A stretch of 64,000 nt of DNA from Pseudomonas sp. PDNC002 (GTDB taxonomy: Bacteria; Pseudomonadota; Gammaproteobacteria; Pseudomonadales; Pseudomonadaceae). Each line of letters opens with the position of its first letter. The first letter of the stretch is position 1. The position numbers were made by a program, and so were the translations under genes. Positions 30,309 through 38,363 of the stretch are shown here, one piece after another. The notes beneath the pieces are model-generated. The model did not search any database. It was not told the DNA's origin and saw only the letters and a program-made list of their open reading frames with translations. The stretch covers positions 2,326,001 to 2,390,000 of the forward strand of contig NZ_CP070356.1 of assembly GCF_016919445.1 (NCBI RefSeq), in the 5' to 3' direction.

Positions 30309-30935
30309 TTGACCACCCGCGAAATCCCCCTGTTCCTCGATGGTCCCGAAGGCCAACTGGAAGCCTTGCACCTCGCCACGCCGGACGCCAAGGGCGTCGC
30401 GCTGATCTGCCATCCGCACCCGCTGTTCGCCGGCACCATGCAGACCAAGGTGGTCGCCACCCTGCAGCGCGCCGCACGGGATGCAGGATACGCCACCCTG
30501 CGTTTCAATTTTCGTGGCGTGGGTCAGAGCGCCGGCAGTTATGCCGAAGGCCGTGGTGAGATCGACGACGCGCTGGCCGCCGCGCGCTGGCTGGCCGGGG
30601 AGCATCCAGGGCTGCCGCTGACGCTGATGGGCTTCTCCTTCGGCTCCTGCGTGGCTGGCAATGCTGCGGAGCGCCTGGAAGAGCAGGGCGCTGAACTCGC
30701 ACAGTTGTTCATGCTGGCGCCGCCGGTGGAGCGTTTCGACGTCGACTTGCCCGAGCAGTGCCCGCTGACGGTGATCCAGCCGGAGGCCGACGAAGTGGTC
30801 ACGCCTGAGCGCGTGTATGCCTGGAGCGCGGAGCTGAGCAAGCCCCACGAACTGATCCGCGTGCCCGAGTGCAGCCATTTCTTCCACGGCAAGCTGATCG
30901 AGCTCAAGGACCTGATACAGGCCCGGCTCGCCTAG
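30309..30935 (+). CDS. Alpha/beta hydrolase, TTG start
   Basis: 208 residues. The nucleophile elbow GFSFGS places Ser110 as catalytic; LICHPHPLFAGTMQTKV is the oxyanion region and RFNFRGVGQS the following conserved loop. An Asp in EADEVVTPE and His in ECSHFFHGK complete a likely triad. The family (COG2945-like) is conserved but without a fixed substrate. The start is TTG at 30309 because GGAG at 30298-30301 lies 7 nt upstream and no ATG is near. It precedes trpS by 60 nt. Confidence 0.88.
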   Translation: MTTREIPLFLDGPEGQLEALHLATPDAKGVALICHPHPLFAGTMQTKVVATLQRAARDAGYATLRFNFRGVGQSAGSYAEGRGEIDDALAAARWLAGEHPGLPLTLMGFSFGSCVAGNAAERLEEQGAELAQLFMLAPPVERFDVDLPEQCPLTVIQPEADEVVTPERVYAWSAELSKPHELIRVPECSHFFHGKLIELKDLIQARLA

Positions 30936-30995
30936 GCCGCCAAGCCGCGTTACCATCCGGCCCGCCATTTCATTTGTGTTGATTCCTGGATTCCC

Positions 30996-32336
30996 ATGAC
31001 GACCCGTATCCTGACCGGCATCACCACCACCGGTACTCCGCACCTGGGCAACTACGCCGGCGCCATCCGCCCGGCCATCGTCGCCAGCCGCGATCCGCAG
31101 GCAGATTCCTTCTATTTCCTGGCCGACTACCACGCGCTGATCAAGTGCGATGACCCGACGCGCATCCAGCGTTCGCGTCTGGAAATCGCCGCCACCTGGC
31201 TGGCCTGCGGCCTGGATGCTGACAAGGCGACCTTCTATCGCCAGTCCGATATTCCCGAAATCCCCGAGCTGACCTGGCTGCTCACTTGCGTCAGCGCCAA
31301 GGGCCTGCTCAATCGCGCCCACGCCTACAAGGCCTCGGTGGACAAGAACGTCGAGGCCGGCGAAGACCCGGACGCCGGCGTCACCATGGGCCTGTACAGC
31401 TACCCGGTGCTGATGGCCGCGGACATCCTGATGTTCAACGCGCACAAGGTGCCGGTCGGCCGCGACCAGATCCAGCACGTCGAGATGGCCCGCGACATCG
31501 GCCAGCGCTTCAACCACCTGTTCGGCAACGGCAAGGAGCTGTTCACCCTGCCCGAGGTGGTGATCGAGGAAGACGTGGCGACCCTGCCGGGCCTGGACGG
31601 CCGCAAGATGTCCAAGAGCTACGACAACACCATCCCGCTGTTCGGCAGCGCCAAGCAGCTCAAGGACGCCGTGGCGCGCATCGTCACCGACTCCCGTGCG
31701 CCGGGCGAGCCGAAGGACCCGGACAACTCCCACCTGTTCACCCTGTACCAGGCCTTCTCCACCCACGAGCAACAGGCCGCGTTCCGCGCCGAGCTGCTCG
31801 GTGGCCTGGCTTGGGGTGAAGCCAAGCAGCGCCTGTTCGAGCTGCTCGACAATGAACTGGGCGAGGCCCGCGAGCGCTATCACGCGCTGATCACCCGCCC
31901 GGCTGACCTGGAGGACATCCTCCTGGCCGGCGCCGCCAAGGCCCGCCGCATCGCCACCCCGTTCCTCGGCGAGCTGCGCGAAGCCGTGGGCCTGCGCTCG
32001 TTCCGCGAGCAGGTGCAAGTGGCCAGCGAAGGCAAGAAGAAGGCCGCCAAGGCCGCGCGTTTCGTCAGCTTCCGCGAGGACGACGGCTTCCGCTTCCGCC
32101 TGCTGGATGCCGCCGGTGAGCAGTTGCTGCTTTCCATCGCCTTCGCCGACGGCAAGGCCGCCGGCCAGGTGACCAAGCGCCTGCAGTCCGAGGAGCTGGA
32201 CCTGCATGCCGAGCTGAACGCCTTCAGCGTGCGTCTGGATGGCGAAGCCGTGGCGTACAGCCCAGAGTTCTCCTCTGATGCGGAGCGCGACGCCGCCATG
32301 CAGCGTCTGCGCGAGGCTCTCGCTCCGCAGGAGTGA
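30996..32336 (+). CDS. trpS: Tryptophanyl-tRNA synthetase with long C-terminal extension
   Basis: 446 residues against about 334 for E. coli TrpS. The class I signatures are TPHLGN (about residues 14-19, HIGH equivalent) and KMSKS at 204-208. The extra C-terminal domain from about residue 335 starts in a Lys/Ala-rich linker ([11 protein letters not shown]) and then folds as a small beta-rich unit. Long TrpS forms occur in Pseudomonas. It charges tRNA-Trp. A terminator-like hairpin lies between it and zapE. Confidence 0.97.
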   Translation: MTTRILTGITTTGTPHLGNYAGAIRPAIVASRDPQADSFYFLADYHALIKCDDPTRIQRSRLEIAATWLACGLDADKATFYRQSDIPEIPELTWLLTCVSAKGLLNRAHAYKASVDKNVEAGEDPDAGVTMGLYSYPVLMAADILMFNAHKVPVGRDQIQHVEMARDIGQRFNHLFGNGKELFTLPEVVIEEDVATLPGLDGRKMSKSYDNTIPLFGSAKQLKDAVARIVTDSRAPGEPKDPDNSHLFTLYQAFSTHEQQAAFRAELLGGLAWGEAKQRLFELLDNELGEARERYHALITRPADLEDILLAGAAKARRIATPFLGELREAVGLRSFREQVQVASEGKKKAAKAARFVSFREDDGFRFRLLDAAGEQLLLSIAFADGKAAGQVTKRLQSEELDLHAELNAFSVRLDGEAVAYSPEFSSDAERDAAMQRLREALAPQE

Positions 32337-32378
32337 GGGTTTGCAGGCCGGTCCGACTACCGGCCAATTGCCAAGCAA

Positions 32379-32413
32379 CGGGGGCGCCGCTAAAGTGTGC
32401 GCCCCCGTTTTCG
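32379..32413 (+). terminator. Terminator between trpS and zapE
   Basis: CGGGGGCGC (32379-32387) pairs with GCGCCCCCG (32399-32407) over an 11-nt loop, followed by TTTTCGTT. It ends only 17 nt before the zapE start codon, so it may also act as a leader structure. Confidence 0.7.
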
Positions 32414-32430
32414 TTGCCTTGCTACCGATC

Positions 32431-33525
32431 ATGACGCCTCTTCAGCGCTACCAGGAAGACCTCAAACGCCCCGATTTCTTCCACGACGCCGCGCAAGCGA
32501 ACGCCGTGAAGCACCTGCAACGCCTCTACGACGACCTGGTCGCCGCTGATAAAGGCAAGACCGGCCTGTTCGGCAAGCTGCTGGGCAAGAAGTCCCAGGA
32601 GCCGGTGAAGGGCCTGTACTTCTGGGGCGGTGTCGGCCGCGGCAAGACCTACCTGGTGGATACCTTCTTCGAAGCGCTGCCCTTCAAACAGAAGATGCGC
32701 ACGCACTTCCACCGCTTCATGAAGCGCGTCCACGAGGAAATGAAAACCCTCAAGGGCGAGAAGAACCCGCTGACCATCATCGGCAAACGTTTCGCCGACG
32801 AAGCGCGGGTAATCTGCTTCGATGAATTCTTCGTCTCCGATATCACCGACGCGATGATCCTCGCGACCCTGCTGGAAGAGCTGTTCAAGAACGGCGTCAG
32901 CCTGGTGGCAACCTCCAACATCGTGCCGGACGGCCTCTACAAGGACGGCCTGCAGCGCGCGCGCTTCCTGCCCGCCATCGCGCTGGTCAAGCAGCACACC
33001 GAAGTGGTCAACGTCGACAGCGGCGTGGACTACCGTCTGCGCGCCCTGGAGCAGGCCGAGCTGTACCACTGGCCGCTGTCCGAGCAGGCCGACCAGGCCA
33101 TGACCCGCGACTTCAAGGCATTGACGCCGGAGTGCGCCGCAGCGACCCGTGATGACGCGCTGATGATCGAGAACCGCGAGATCCGCGCACGCATCACCTG
33201 CGATGACGTGGCCTGGTTCGAATTCCGCGAGCTGTGCGACGGCCCGCGTAGCCAGAACGACTACATCGAGCTGGCGAAGATCTTCCACGCGATCCTGATC
33301 TCCAACGTCGAGCAGATGGGCGTGGCCAAGGACGATATGGCCCGCCGCTTCATCAACCTGGTGGACGAATTCTACGACCGCAACGTCAAGCTGATCCTCT
33401 CCGCCGAGGTGGAGCTGAAGGACCTGTACACCGGCGGTCGCCTGGAGTTCGAATTCCAGCGCACCCTGAGCCGCCTGCTGGAGATGCAGTCCCACGAATA
33501 CCTGAGCCGCCCGCACCGTCCCTGA
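32431..33525 (+). CDS. zapE: ZapE, AFG1-type division ATPase
   Basis: 364 residues. Walker A GGVGRGKT is at residues 66-73, Walker B is VICFDEFFVSD, and the AFG1/ZapE block RMHFHRFM-like (here MRTHFHRFMKRVHEEM) follows. In E. coli ZapE binds FtsZ at constriction, especially under low oxygen; yeast Afg1 is a mitochondrial relative. The ATG at 32431 gives the family start MTPLQRYQ; no clear ribosome site is visible in the 17 nt between it and the hairpin upstream. Confidence 0.94.
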   Translation: MTPLQRYQEDLKRPDFFHDAAQANAVKHLQRLYDDLVAADKGKTGLFGKLLGKKSQEPVKGLYFWGGVGRGKTYLVDTFFEALPFKQKMRTHFHRFMKRVHEEMKTLKGEKNPLTIIGKRFADEARVICFDEFFVSDITDAMILATLLEELFKNGVSLVATSNIVPDGLYKDGLQRARFLPAIALVKQHTEVVNVDSGVDYRLRALEQAELYHWPLSEQADQAMTRDFKALTPECAAATRDDALMIENREIRARITCDDVAWFEFRELCDGPRSQNDYIELAKIFHAILISNVEQMGVAKDDMARRFINLVDEFYDRNVKLILSAEVELKDLYTGGRLEFEFQRTLSRLLEMQSHEYLSRPHRP

Positions 33526-33540
33526 TAGTTCGGTAAACGA

Positions 33541-33566
33541 AAAAGGCTGCCCTAGGGCAGCCTTTT
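33541..33566. terminator. Terminator after zapE
   Basis: AAAAGGCTGCCCT and AGGGCAGCCTTTT form a perfect 13-bp palindrome with T's beyond, 15 nt after the zapE stop. A/T flanks on both sides make it bidirectional. Confidence 0.87.
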
Positions 33567-33581
33567 TTGTTGTGGCTCTTC

Positions 33582-33657
33582 GTAGGAGCGAGCTTGCTCG
33601 CGAACATTTCACCGGCAGCTCGGAAGCTGGGCGGTTCGCGAGCAAGCTCGCTCCTAC
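33582..33657. repeat. REPIN: inverted pair of REP sequences
   Basis: Two 24-nt arms, 33582-33605 and 33634-33657, are exact reverse complements (GTAGGAGCGAGCTTGCTCGC plus GAAC). Each arm has its own GCGAGC-TT-GCTCGC hairpin. The 28-nt loop between is a second dyad (CAGCTCGGAAGCTG). This is the canonical 76-nt Pseudomonas REPIN, sitting between convergent zapE and the gene at 33668. Confidence 0.92.
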
Positions 33658-33667
33658 AAATCAAGAC

Positions 33668-34633
33668 TCAGCGCTGGGCCATCTCCTGCTGCGCCTTCTT
33701 CAGCAGTTGCTGGGCGTGGGCGACTTCCAGCGCCTCCATGGCGTTGATCGGCTTGATCGCCACGGCCTTCTTCAGTTGTTCCAGCGCCTTCTGTTCCTCG
33801 TCCTCGCCGTACACGTAGCTCAGCGCATTGGCGTACTCGTAGTGGCCGATGGGCAGGTCGTCGGCGGCGCGGAAGGATCGGGCAAAGTACTGTTCCATCT
33901 TGTCCGCGCTGACCCCGTAGGTCATTTTGCCCACCAGCTTGCCGACCTTGCGGATCACACCGGCCTCATAGCCGCCATAGAGCGCCAGGGCGAAGGGCTG
34001 GTTCGGCTGTTTGGCCAGCAGGGCGTCCAGTTCCTTGGGGATCTCGCTGGTGTAGCCGCGCTTGAGCACCACCGGCACCGGCAGGTCTTCGGCCAGGCGG
34101 GCCTTGGCGTAGGCGCGGCCGAACTGAGCGATGGGGTCGGCATTGAGCAGCGGGCCGGCTTCGTCGGTGTAGCTGATCACTTCTTCCAGCAGACGTTGCT
34201 TCTCGTCCTGGTTCGGCGCGAGGAACATGGCGTAGAGCACCTGGGCGAACATGCCCGGCACCTGGCCGCGGACGCCCAGCGCCAGGCCATCTTTCTTGGC
34301 CTGGGCGAAGTCGCCGCGGAACACCTTGCGCCACACGTCCTGCAGCTTCTCGGCGTAGACCTGCGCCTCTTCCGGCTTACCGCTGAAGCCGGTGCCGGCG
34401 GCCACGGTTTTCTCCAGGGCTTCGGGATGTGTCGTGGCCATGGTCACCACCCAGTCCGCGTCGGGGAACGGGTAGTTCGCACCGAATCCGCGGGTGAGTC
34501 TTGGCCAGGCCTGGCGCAGCTTGTCGCCGCTGTAGTCGAAGGTGCTCTGGTCGTAGGGGAAGGGTTTCCAGGTGTCATCGGCCACAGCGGTGAGGCTGAA
34601 GACGGTCAGCAGGGCAAGCAGAAGGCGGCGCAT
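33668..34633 (-). CDS. Exported TPR-like protein of unknown function
   Basis: 321 residues. A signal peptide (about 1-18, MRRLLLALLTVFSLTAVA) precedes a helical body. The C-terminal part (about 255-321) resembles a tetratricopeptide repeat: ANALSYVYGEDEEQKALEQL followed by a second helix pair. A central block GLALGVRGQVPGMFAQVLYA is hydrophobic but too polar at the ends for a sure membrane helix. It corresponds to PA4437 in recalled synteny. No enzyme motif is seen. A periplasmic scaffolding role is possible; nothing firmer can be said. Confidence 0.8.
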   Translation of the reverse strand: MRRLLLALLTVFSLTAVADDTWKPFPYDQSTFDYSGDKLRQAWPRLTRGFGANYPFPDADWVVTMATTHPEALEKTVAAGTGFSGKPEEAQVYAEKLQDVWRKVFRGDFAQAKKDGLALGVRGQVPGMFAQVLYAMFLAPNQDEKQRLLEEVISYTDEAGPLLNADPIAQFGRAYAKARLAEDLPVPVVLKRGYTSEIPKELDALLAKQPNQPFALALYGGYEAGVIRKVGKLVGKMTYGVSADKMEQYFARSFRAADDLPIGHYEYANALSYVYGEDEEQKALEQLKKAVAIKPINAMEALEVAHAQQLLKKAQQEMAQR

Positions 34634-34724
34634 GGCGATATCCCGTTGGGTTCTTGTTGTCGAAAGCTGCCCTGATCATAGGGCCGCCCCCGAGTCCGTG
34701 AACCCATCCTAGGGATGGCCTGTT

Positions 34725-35723
34725 TCAGCCTTCCTTCTGTTCGTACTGGCGCCGGTAATGGTTTGGCGAAAGGCCCGTGTGCTGGCGGAATAGCCGTGCG
34801 AAGAAACTGGCGTCGTCGTAGCCGACTTCGTAGCTGATGGTCTTGATGCTCTTGCGGCTGGTGGACAGCAGGTTGCGTGCCGTCTCGATACGCAGTCGCT
34901 GCAGGTAGTGCAGCGGCTTGTCGCCGGTGGCCGCCTGGAAGCGCCGCATGAAGTTGCGGATGCTCATGCCGTGCTCGCGGGCCACGTCCTCGAAGCGGAA
35001 CTTGTCGGAGAAGTGCTCTTCGAGCCAATGCTGGATCTGCAGGATCGCCGGGTCATGATGCAGTTTCTGTCCGCCGAAGCCGAGACGGCCGGGGACGTAG
35101 CTGCGCTGCACCTCATAGAGGATGTCGCGGGCCACGCCCTGGGCCACGGCGGCGCCGCAGAAGTGCTCGATCAGGTAGATGTACAGGTCGCAGGCCGATG
35201 TCAGGCCGCCGGCGGTGTAGATGTTGTCGGCGTCGGCGATGTGTTTTTCCTGGTTGAGCTGCACCTTTGGGTAACGCTCGGCGAATTCGCGGAAGAAGCG
35301 CCAGTAGGTCGTCGCTTCCTTACCGTCCAGCAGGCCAGCCTCGGCCAGCCAGAATACCCCGGATACCTCGCCGCAGAGTACGCAGCCGGCGGCATGGCGC
35401 TCGCGCAGCCAGGGTAGGACCTGCGGGTAGCGGTTCAGCAGTTCGTCGAAGTCGCCCCAGAAGGCGGGGAGAATGATCAGCTCCGGCTCGTCCAGGGCCC
35501 CGTGTACCGACAGGGTGTCACCACTGAAGCTCTGCACCGGCTGGCCGTCCGGGCTGACGATACGGGTTTCGAAGCTGGGTTGCAGGCCGAGGCCCTGCTG
35601 GCGGCCATGGCGCAGTGCGGCCATGTGGAAGAAGTCCTTGGCCTGCATCAGGGTAGAGCCGAACGCGCCGTGGGTGGCGAGGATGCTGACGCGGCGCAGC
35701 ACGCGGGAAGCTGGATTGGGCAT
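34725..35723 (-). CDS. GlxA-type AraC-family transcriptional regulator
   Basis: 332 residues. The N-terminal part (about 10-205) is a DJ-1/PfpI (class I GATase-like) domain with Cys117 at the position of the elbow cysteine (LCGEVSGVFWLAEAGLLDG, family form). The C-terminal AraC helix-turn-helix pair (about 225-330) has FEDVAREHGMSIRNFMRRF and ISYEVGYDDASFFARLFRQ. Relatives in Pseudomonas sense small nitrogen compounds or fatty-acid-like molecules. It is divergent from the acyl-CoA dehydrogenase at 35887, so that gene is a likely target. Ligand unknown. Confidence 0.9.
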   Translation of the reverse strand: MPNPASRVLRRVSILATHGAFGSTLMQAKDFFHMAALRHGRQQGLGLQPSFETRIVSPDGQPVQSFSGDTLSVHGALDEPELIILPAFWGDFDELLNRYPQVLPWLRERHAAGCVLCGEVSGVFWLAEAGLLDGKEATTYWRFFREFAERYPKVQLNQEKHIADADNIYTAGGLTSACDLYIYLIEHFCGAAVAQGVARDILYEVQRSYVPGRLGFGGQKLHHDPAILQIQHWLEEHFSDKFRFEDVAREHGMSIRNFMRRFQAATGDKPLHYLQRLRIETARNLLSTSRKSIKTISYEVGYDDASFFARLFRQHTGLSPNHYRRQYEQKEG

Positions 35724-35753
35724 CGATTCTTGTACTTCTTATGGATGTCTTTG

Positions 35754-35774
35754 CATGACGCTAAAGTGGTCATG
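35754..35774. promoter_or_regulatory. Perfect dyad in the regulator / dehydrogenase intergenic region
   Basis: CATGAC at 35754-35759 and GTCATG at 35769-35774 are exact inverted arms with 9 nt between. They lie 30 nt upstream of the regulator ATG and 112 nt upstream of the dehydrogenase ATG, in the 163-nt divergent space. A candidate operator for one or both genes. Confidence 0.45.
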
Positions 35775-35886
35775 ATGCGGCTGGATCGTCTTATTTTTTG
35801 GCGAAAGTGTCCAGTGCAGAGCGGTTCGCGCTGTCCTACAGTCGGCGTTCCTACAATTCCAATAATCCGATCCGCAGGTACAGCGC

Positions 35887-37023
35887 ATGATTCCGAGAAC
35901 CCTGTTCACTTCCGACCACGAATTGTTCCGCGACAGCGTCCGCAAATTCCTCGAGCAGGAGGCGGTGCCTTTCCACAGCCAGTGGGAAAAGGACGGTCAC
36001 ATCGACCGCGCGCTGTGGAACAAGGCCGGCGAGGCGGGAATGCTCTGCTCGCACCTGCCCGAGGCGTACGGCGGCATGGCTGCGGACTTCCTCTACAGCG
36101 CCGTGGTGATCGAGGAAATCGGTCGCCTGGGCCTGACCGGCATCGGCTTCTCGCTGCATTCGGACATCGTCGCGCCCTACATCCTTCACTATGGGAGTGA
36201 AGAGCTGAAGCAGCGCTACCTGCCCAAGCTGATCTCCGGCGAGATGGTCTCGGCAATCGCCATGACCGAGCCGGGCGCAGGCTCCGACCTGCAGGGCGTG
36301 AAGACCACCGCCGTGCTGGATGGCGATGAGTACGTCATCAATGGCTCGAAGACCTTCATCACCAACGGCTGGCTGGCCGACCTGGTGATCGTGGTCGCCA
36401 AGACCGACCCGAAGGCTGGCGCCAAGGGCACCAGCCTGTTCCTGGTGGAGGCCGGCACGCCGGGCTTCAGCAAGGGCAAGCGGCTGGAGAAGGTCGGCAT
36501 GAAAGCCCAGGACACCTCCGAGCTGTTCTTCCAGGACGTGCGCATTCCCAAGGAGAACCTGCTGGGCAAGGAAGGGCAGGGCTTCATCTACCTGATGCAG
36601 GAACTGCCCCAGGAGCGCCTGACGGTTGCCCTCGGCGCGCTGGCCTCGGCCGAGGCGGCGCTGAAGTGGACGCTGGAGTACACCCGTGAGCGCAAGGCTT
36701 TCGGCAAGTCTGTGGCGGATTTCCAGAACACCCGCTTCAAGCTGGCCGAGATCGCCACCGAGGTACAGGTTGGCCGGGTATTCGTCGATCGCTGCCTGGA
36801 GCAGCACCTGGAAGGCAAGCTGGACGTGCCGACTGCTGCCATGGCCAAGTACTGGACCACCGACCTGCAGTGCAAGGTCCTCGATGAGTGCGTGCAACTG
36901 CATGGCGGCTACGGCTACATGTGGGAATACCCGATTGCTCGCGCCTGGGCCGATGCGCGCGTGCAGCGCATCTACGCAGGCACCAACGAGATCATGAAGG
37001 AGATCATCGCCCGCGCGCTGTAA
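35887..37023 (+). CDS. Acyl-CoA dehydrogenase, long-chain (LCAD) type
   Basis: 378 residues. FAD-binding signatures are AIAMTEPGAGSDLQG and the C-terminal LHGGYGYMWEYPIARAWAD. The usual C-terminal catalytic Glu position reads IYAGTNEI (Ala), while the block QELPQERLTVA carries a Glu at about 243; this is the arrangement of mammalian LCAD and isovaleryl-CoA dehydrogenase, where the base lies in helix G. It oxidises acyl-CoA to the trans-2-enoyl-CoA and passes electrons to ETF. Substrate length is not fixed by sequence. The GlxA-type regulator divergent to it is a probable control gene. Confidence 0.93.
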   Translation: MIPRTLFTSDHELFRDSVRKFLEQEAVPFHSQWEKDGHIDRALWNKAGEAGMLCSHLPEAYGGMAADFLYSAVVIEEIGRLGLTGIGFSLHSDIVAPYILHYGSEELKQRYLPKLISGEMVSAIAMTEPGAGSDLQGVKTTAVLDGDEYVINGSKTFITNGWLADLVIVVAKTDPKAGAKGTSLFLVEAGTPGFSKGKRLEKVGMKAQDTSELFFQDVRIPKENLLGKEGQGFIYLMQELPQERLTVALGALASAEAALKWTLEYTRERKAFGKSVADFQNTRFKLAEIATEVQVGRVFVDRCLEQHLEGKLDVPTAAMAKYWTTDLQCKVLDECVQLHGGYGYMWEYPIARAWADARVQRIYAGTNEIMKEIIARAL

Positions 37024-37034
37024 TCGGCACGGAT

Positions 37035-37070
37035 GAAAAAAAGCCCGGCATCGCCGGGCTTTTCTGTTTT
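37035..37070. terminator. Terminator after the acyl-CoA dehydrogenase gene
   Basis: AAAAGCCCGGC (37039-37049) pairs with GCCGGGCTTTT (37053-37063) over an ATC loop. It serves the plus-strand dehydrogenase and can also end the convergent reductase gene. Confidence 0.86.
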
Positions 37071-37079
37071 GCGGGGCAT

Positions 37080-38117
37080 TCAGGGTGCCGGGTTCGGCTG
37101 GTCCTTGTGGATTGCCTCGATGCCGGCCAGCACCTCGTCGGAGAGCTTCAGGTCGAAGCTGCCGAGGTTGGCTTCCAGTTGCTCGAGGTTGGTCGCGCCA
37201 ATGATGTTGCTGGTTACGAACGGCCGGGTTGTGACGAAGGCCAGGGCCATCTGCGCCGGGTCCAGGCCGTGCTCGCGGGCCAGGGTCACGTAGCGGTCGC
37301 AGGCGCTGGCGGTCTGCGGGTTGGTGTAGCGGGTGAAACGGCTGAACAGGGTGATCCGCGAGTTGACCGGGCGCGCGCCGCCAAAATACTTGCCCGAGAG
37401 CATGCCGAAGGCCATGGGCGAGTAGGCCAAAAGGCCGATCTGTTCACGGATGGCGATTTCCGCCAAGCCGACTTCGAAGCTGCGATTGAGCAGGTTGTAG
37501 GGGTTCTGGATCGACACCGCGCGCGGCCAGCCGCGCTCCTGGGCGATCTGCAGGAAGCGCATGGTGCCCCAGGGCGTCTCGTTGGACAGGCCGACATGGC
37601 GGATCTTGCCGGCGCGGACCTGCTCGTCGAGCACTTCCAGGGTGTCTTCCAGCGCCGTGAAACTCTCGTCCTTGTGCTGGTAGCCCAGTTGGCCGAAGAA
37701 GTTCGTGCTGCGCTCGGGCCAGTGCAACTGGTAGAGGTCGATCCAGTCGGTCTGCAGGCGCTTGAGGCTGCCGTCCAGCGCCGCGACGATATTCTTCCGA
37801 TCCAGTTTCAGCTGGCCGTCGCGGATGTGGCTGATCGAGTTGCCAGGGCCGGCGACCTTGCTGGCGAGTACCCAGTCGGCGCGATCACCGCGTTGGGCGA
37901 ACCAGTTGCCGATGATCTGTTCGGTGCGGGTGTAGGTTTCCGCGCGCGGTGGAACCGGGTACATCTCGGCGGTATCGATGAAATTCAGACCGGCGGCCTT
38001 GGCCCGTTCGATCTGGGCGAAAGCCTCGCTTTGCGTGTTCTGCTCGCCCCAGGTCATGGTCCCCAGGCAGAGGGCGCTGACTTTCAGTTCGGTGCGGCCG
38101 AGCGGGCGGTACTCCAT
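37080..38117 (-). CDS. Aldo/keto reductase, Tas-like
   Basis: 345 residues, the length of E. coli Tas (346). The (beta/alpha)8 fold starts with EYRPLGRTELKVSALCLGTM. Catalytic tetrad candidates: Asp48 and Tyr53 (IDTAEMYPV), Lys87 (ASKVAG), His132 (YQLHWPER). NADPH site: IIGATNLEQLEANL. Substrate unknown; Tas-like enzymes reduce a range of carbonyls. It reads convergent to the dehydrogenase and divergent from rplM. A dyad lies 45 nt upstream of its start. Confidence 0.92.
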   Translation of the reverse strand: MEYRPLGRTELKVSALCLGTMTWGEQNTQSEAFAQIERAKAAGLNFIDTAEMYPVPPRAETYTRTEQIIGNWFAQRGDRADWVLASKVAGPGNSISHIRDGQLKLDRKNIVAALDGSLKRLQTDWIDLYQLHWPERSTNFFGQLGYQHKDESFTALEDTLEVLDEQVRAGKIRHVGLSNETPWGTMRFLQIAQERGWPRAVSIQNPYNLLNRSFEVGLAEIAIREQIGLLAYSPMAFGMLSGKYFGGARPVNSRITLFSRFTRYTNPQTASACDRYVTLAREHGLDPAQMALAFVTTRPFVTSNIIGATNLEQLEANLGSFDLKLSDEVLAGIEAIHKDQPNPAP

Positions 38118-38161
38118 GCAGGTCTCCTCATGAAAACAAGTGCGTCATACGGTTGAAAATT

Positions 38162-38187
38162 CTGCCGGAATCTGCATAATTCCGCAG
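38162..38187. promoter_or_regulatory. Dyad upstream of the aldo/keto reductase
   Basis: CTGCCGGAAT (38162-38171) and ATTCCGCAG (38179-38187) are inverted arms with one extra base and a 7-nt centre. Location 45-70 nt upstream of the reductase ATG suggests an operator for that gene. The rest of 38118-38363 holds the rplM promoter and leader. Confidence 0.4.
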
Positions 38188-38294
38188 CCTTTCATCGGTG
38201 GGGGATGCCAAAGCCTGCCGATTGATACATCTAGTCGTTACGGACGCACACCGACCCGAGCCCCAATTCGTGTCTGTCTTCGGCTGTCCTTGAC

Positions 38295-38323
38295 TTGTCA
38301 AGGCAACCACTGTCCAGTAAGAT
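38295..38323 (+). promoter_or_regulatory. Promoter of rplM-rpsI
   Basis: TTGTCA (38295-38300) and TAAGAT (38318-38323) match the sigma-70 -35 and -10 at 5 and 4 of 6 positions with the ideal 17-nt spacer. A start site near 38330 gives a leader of about 34 nt. Confidence 0.65.
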
Positions 38324-38337
38324 TCGCCGTCTTATTT

Positions 38338-38352
38338 TCAGGCGGCCCCTGA
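38338..38352 (+). promoter_or_regulatory. Leader hairpin overlapping the rplM ribosome site
   Basis: TCAGG (38338-38342) and CCTGA (38348-38352) form a short stem over CGGCC; its 3' arm overlaps the GAGG Shine-Dalgarno at 38351-38354, 9 nt before the ATG. In E. coli L13 represses its own mRNA through the leader; a similar role here is inference. Confidence 0.45.
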
Positions 38353-38363
38353 GGCTATAACGA

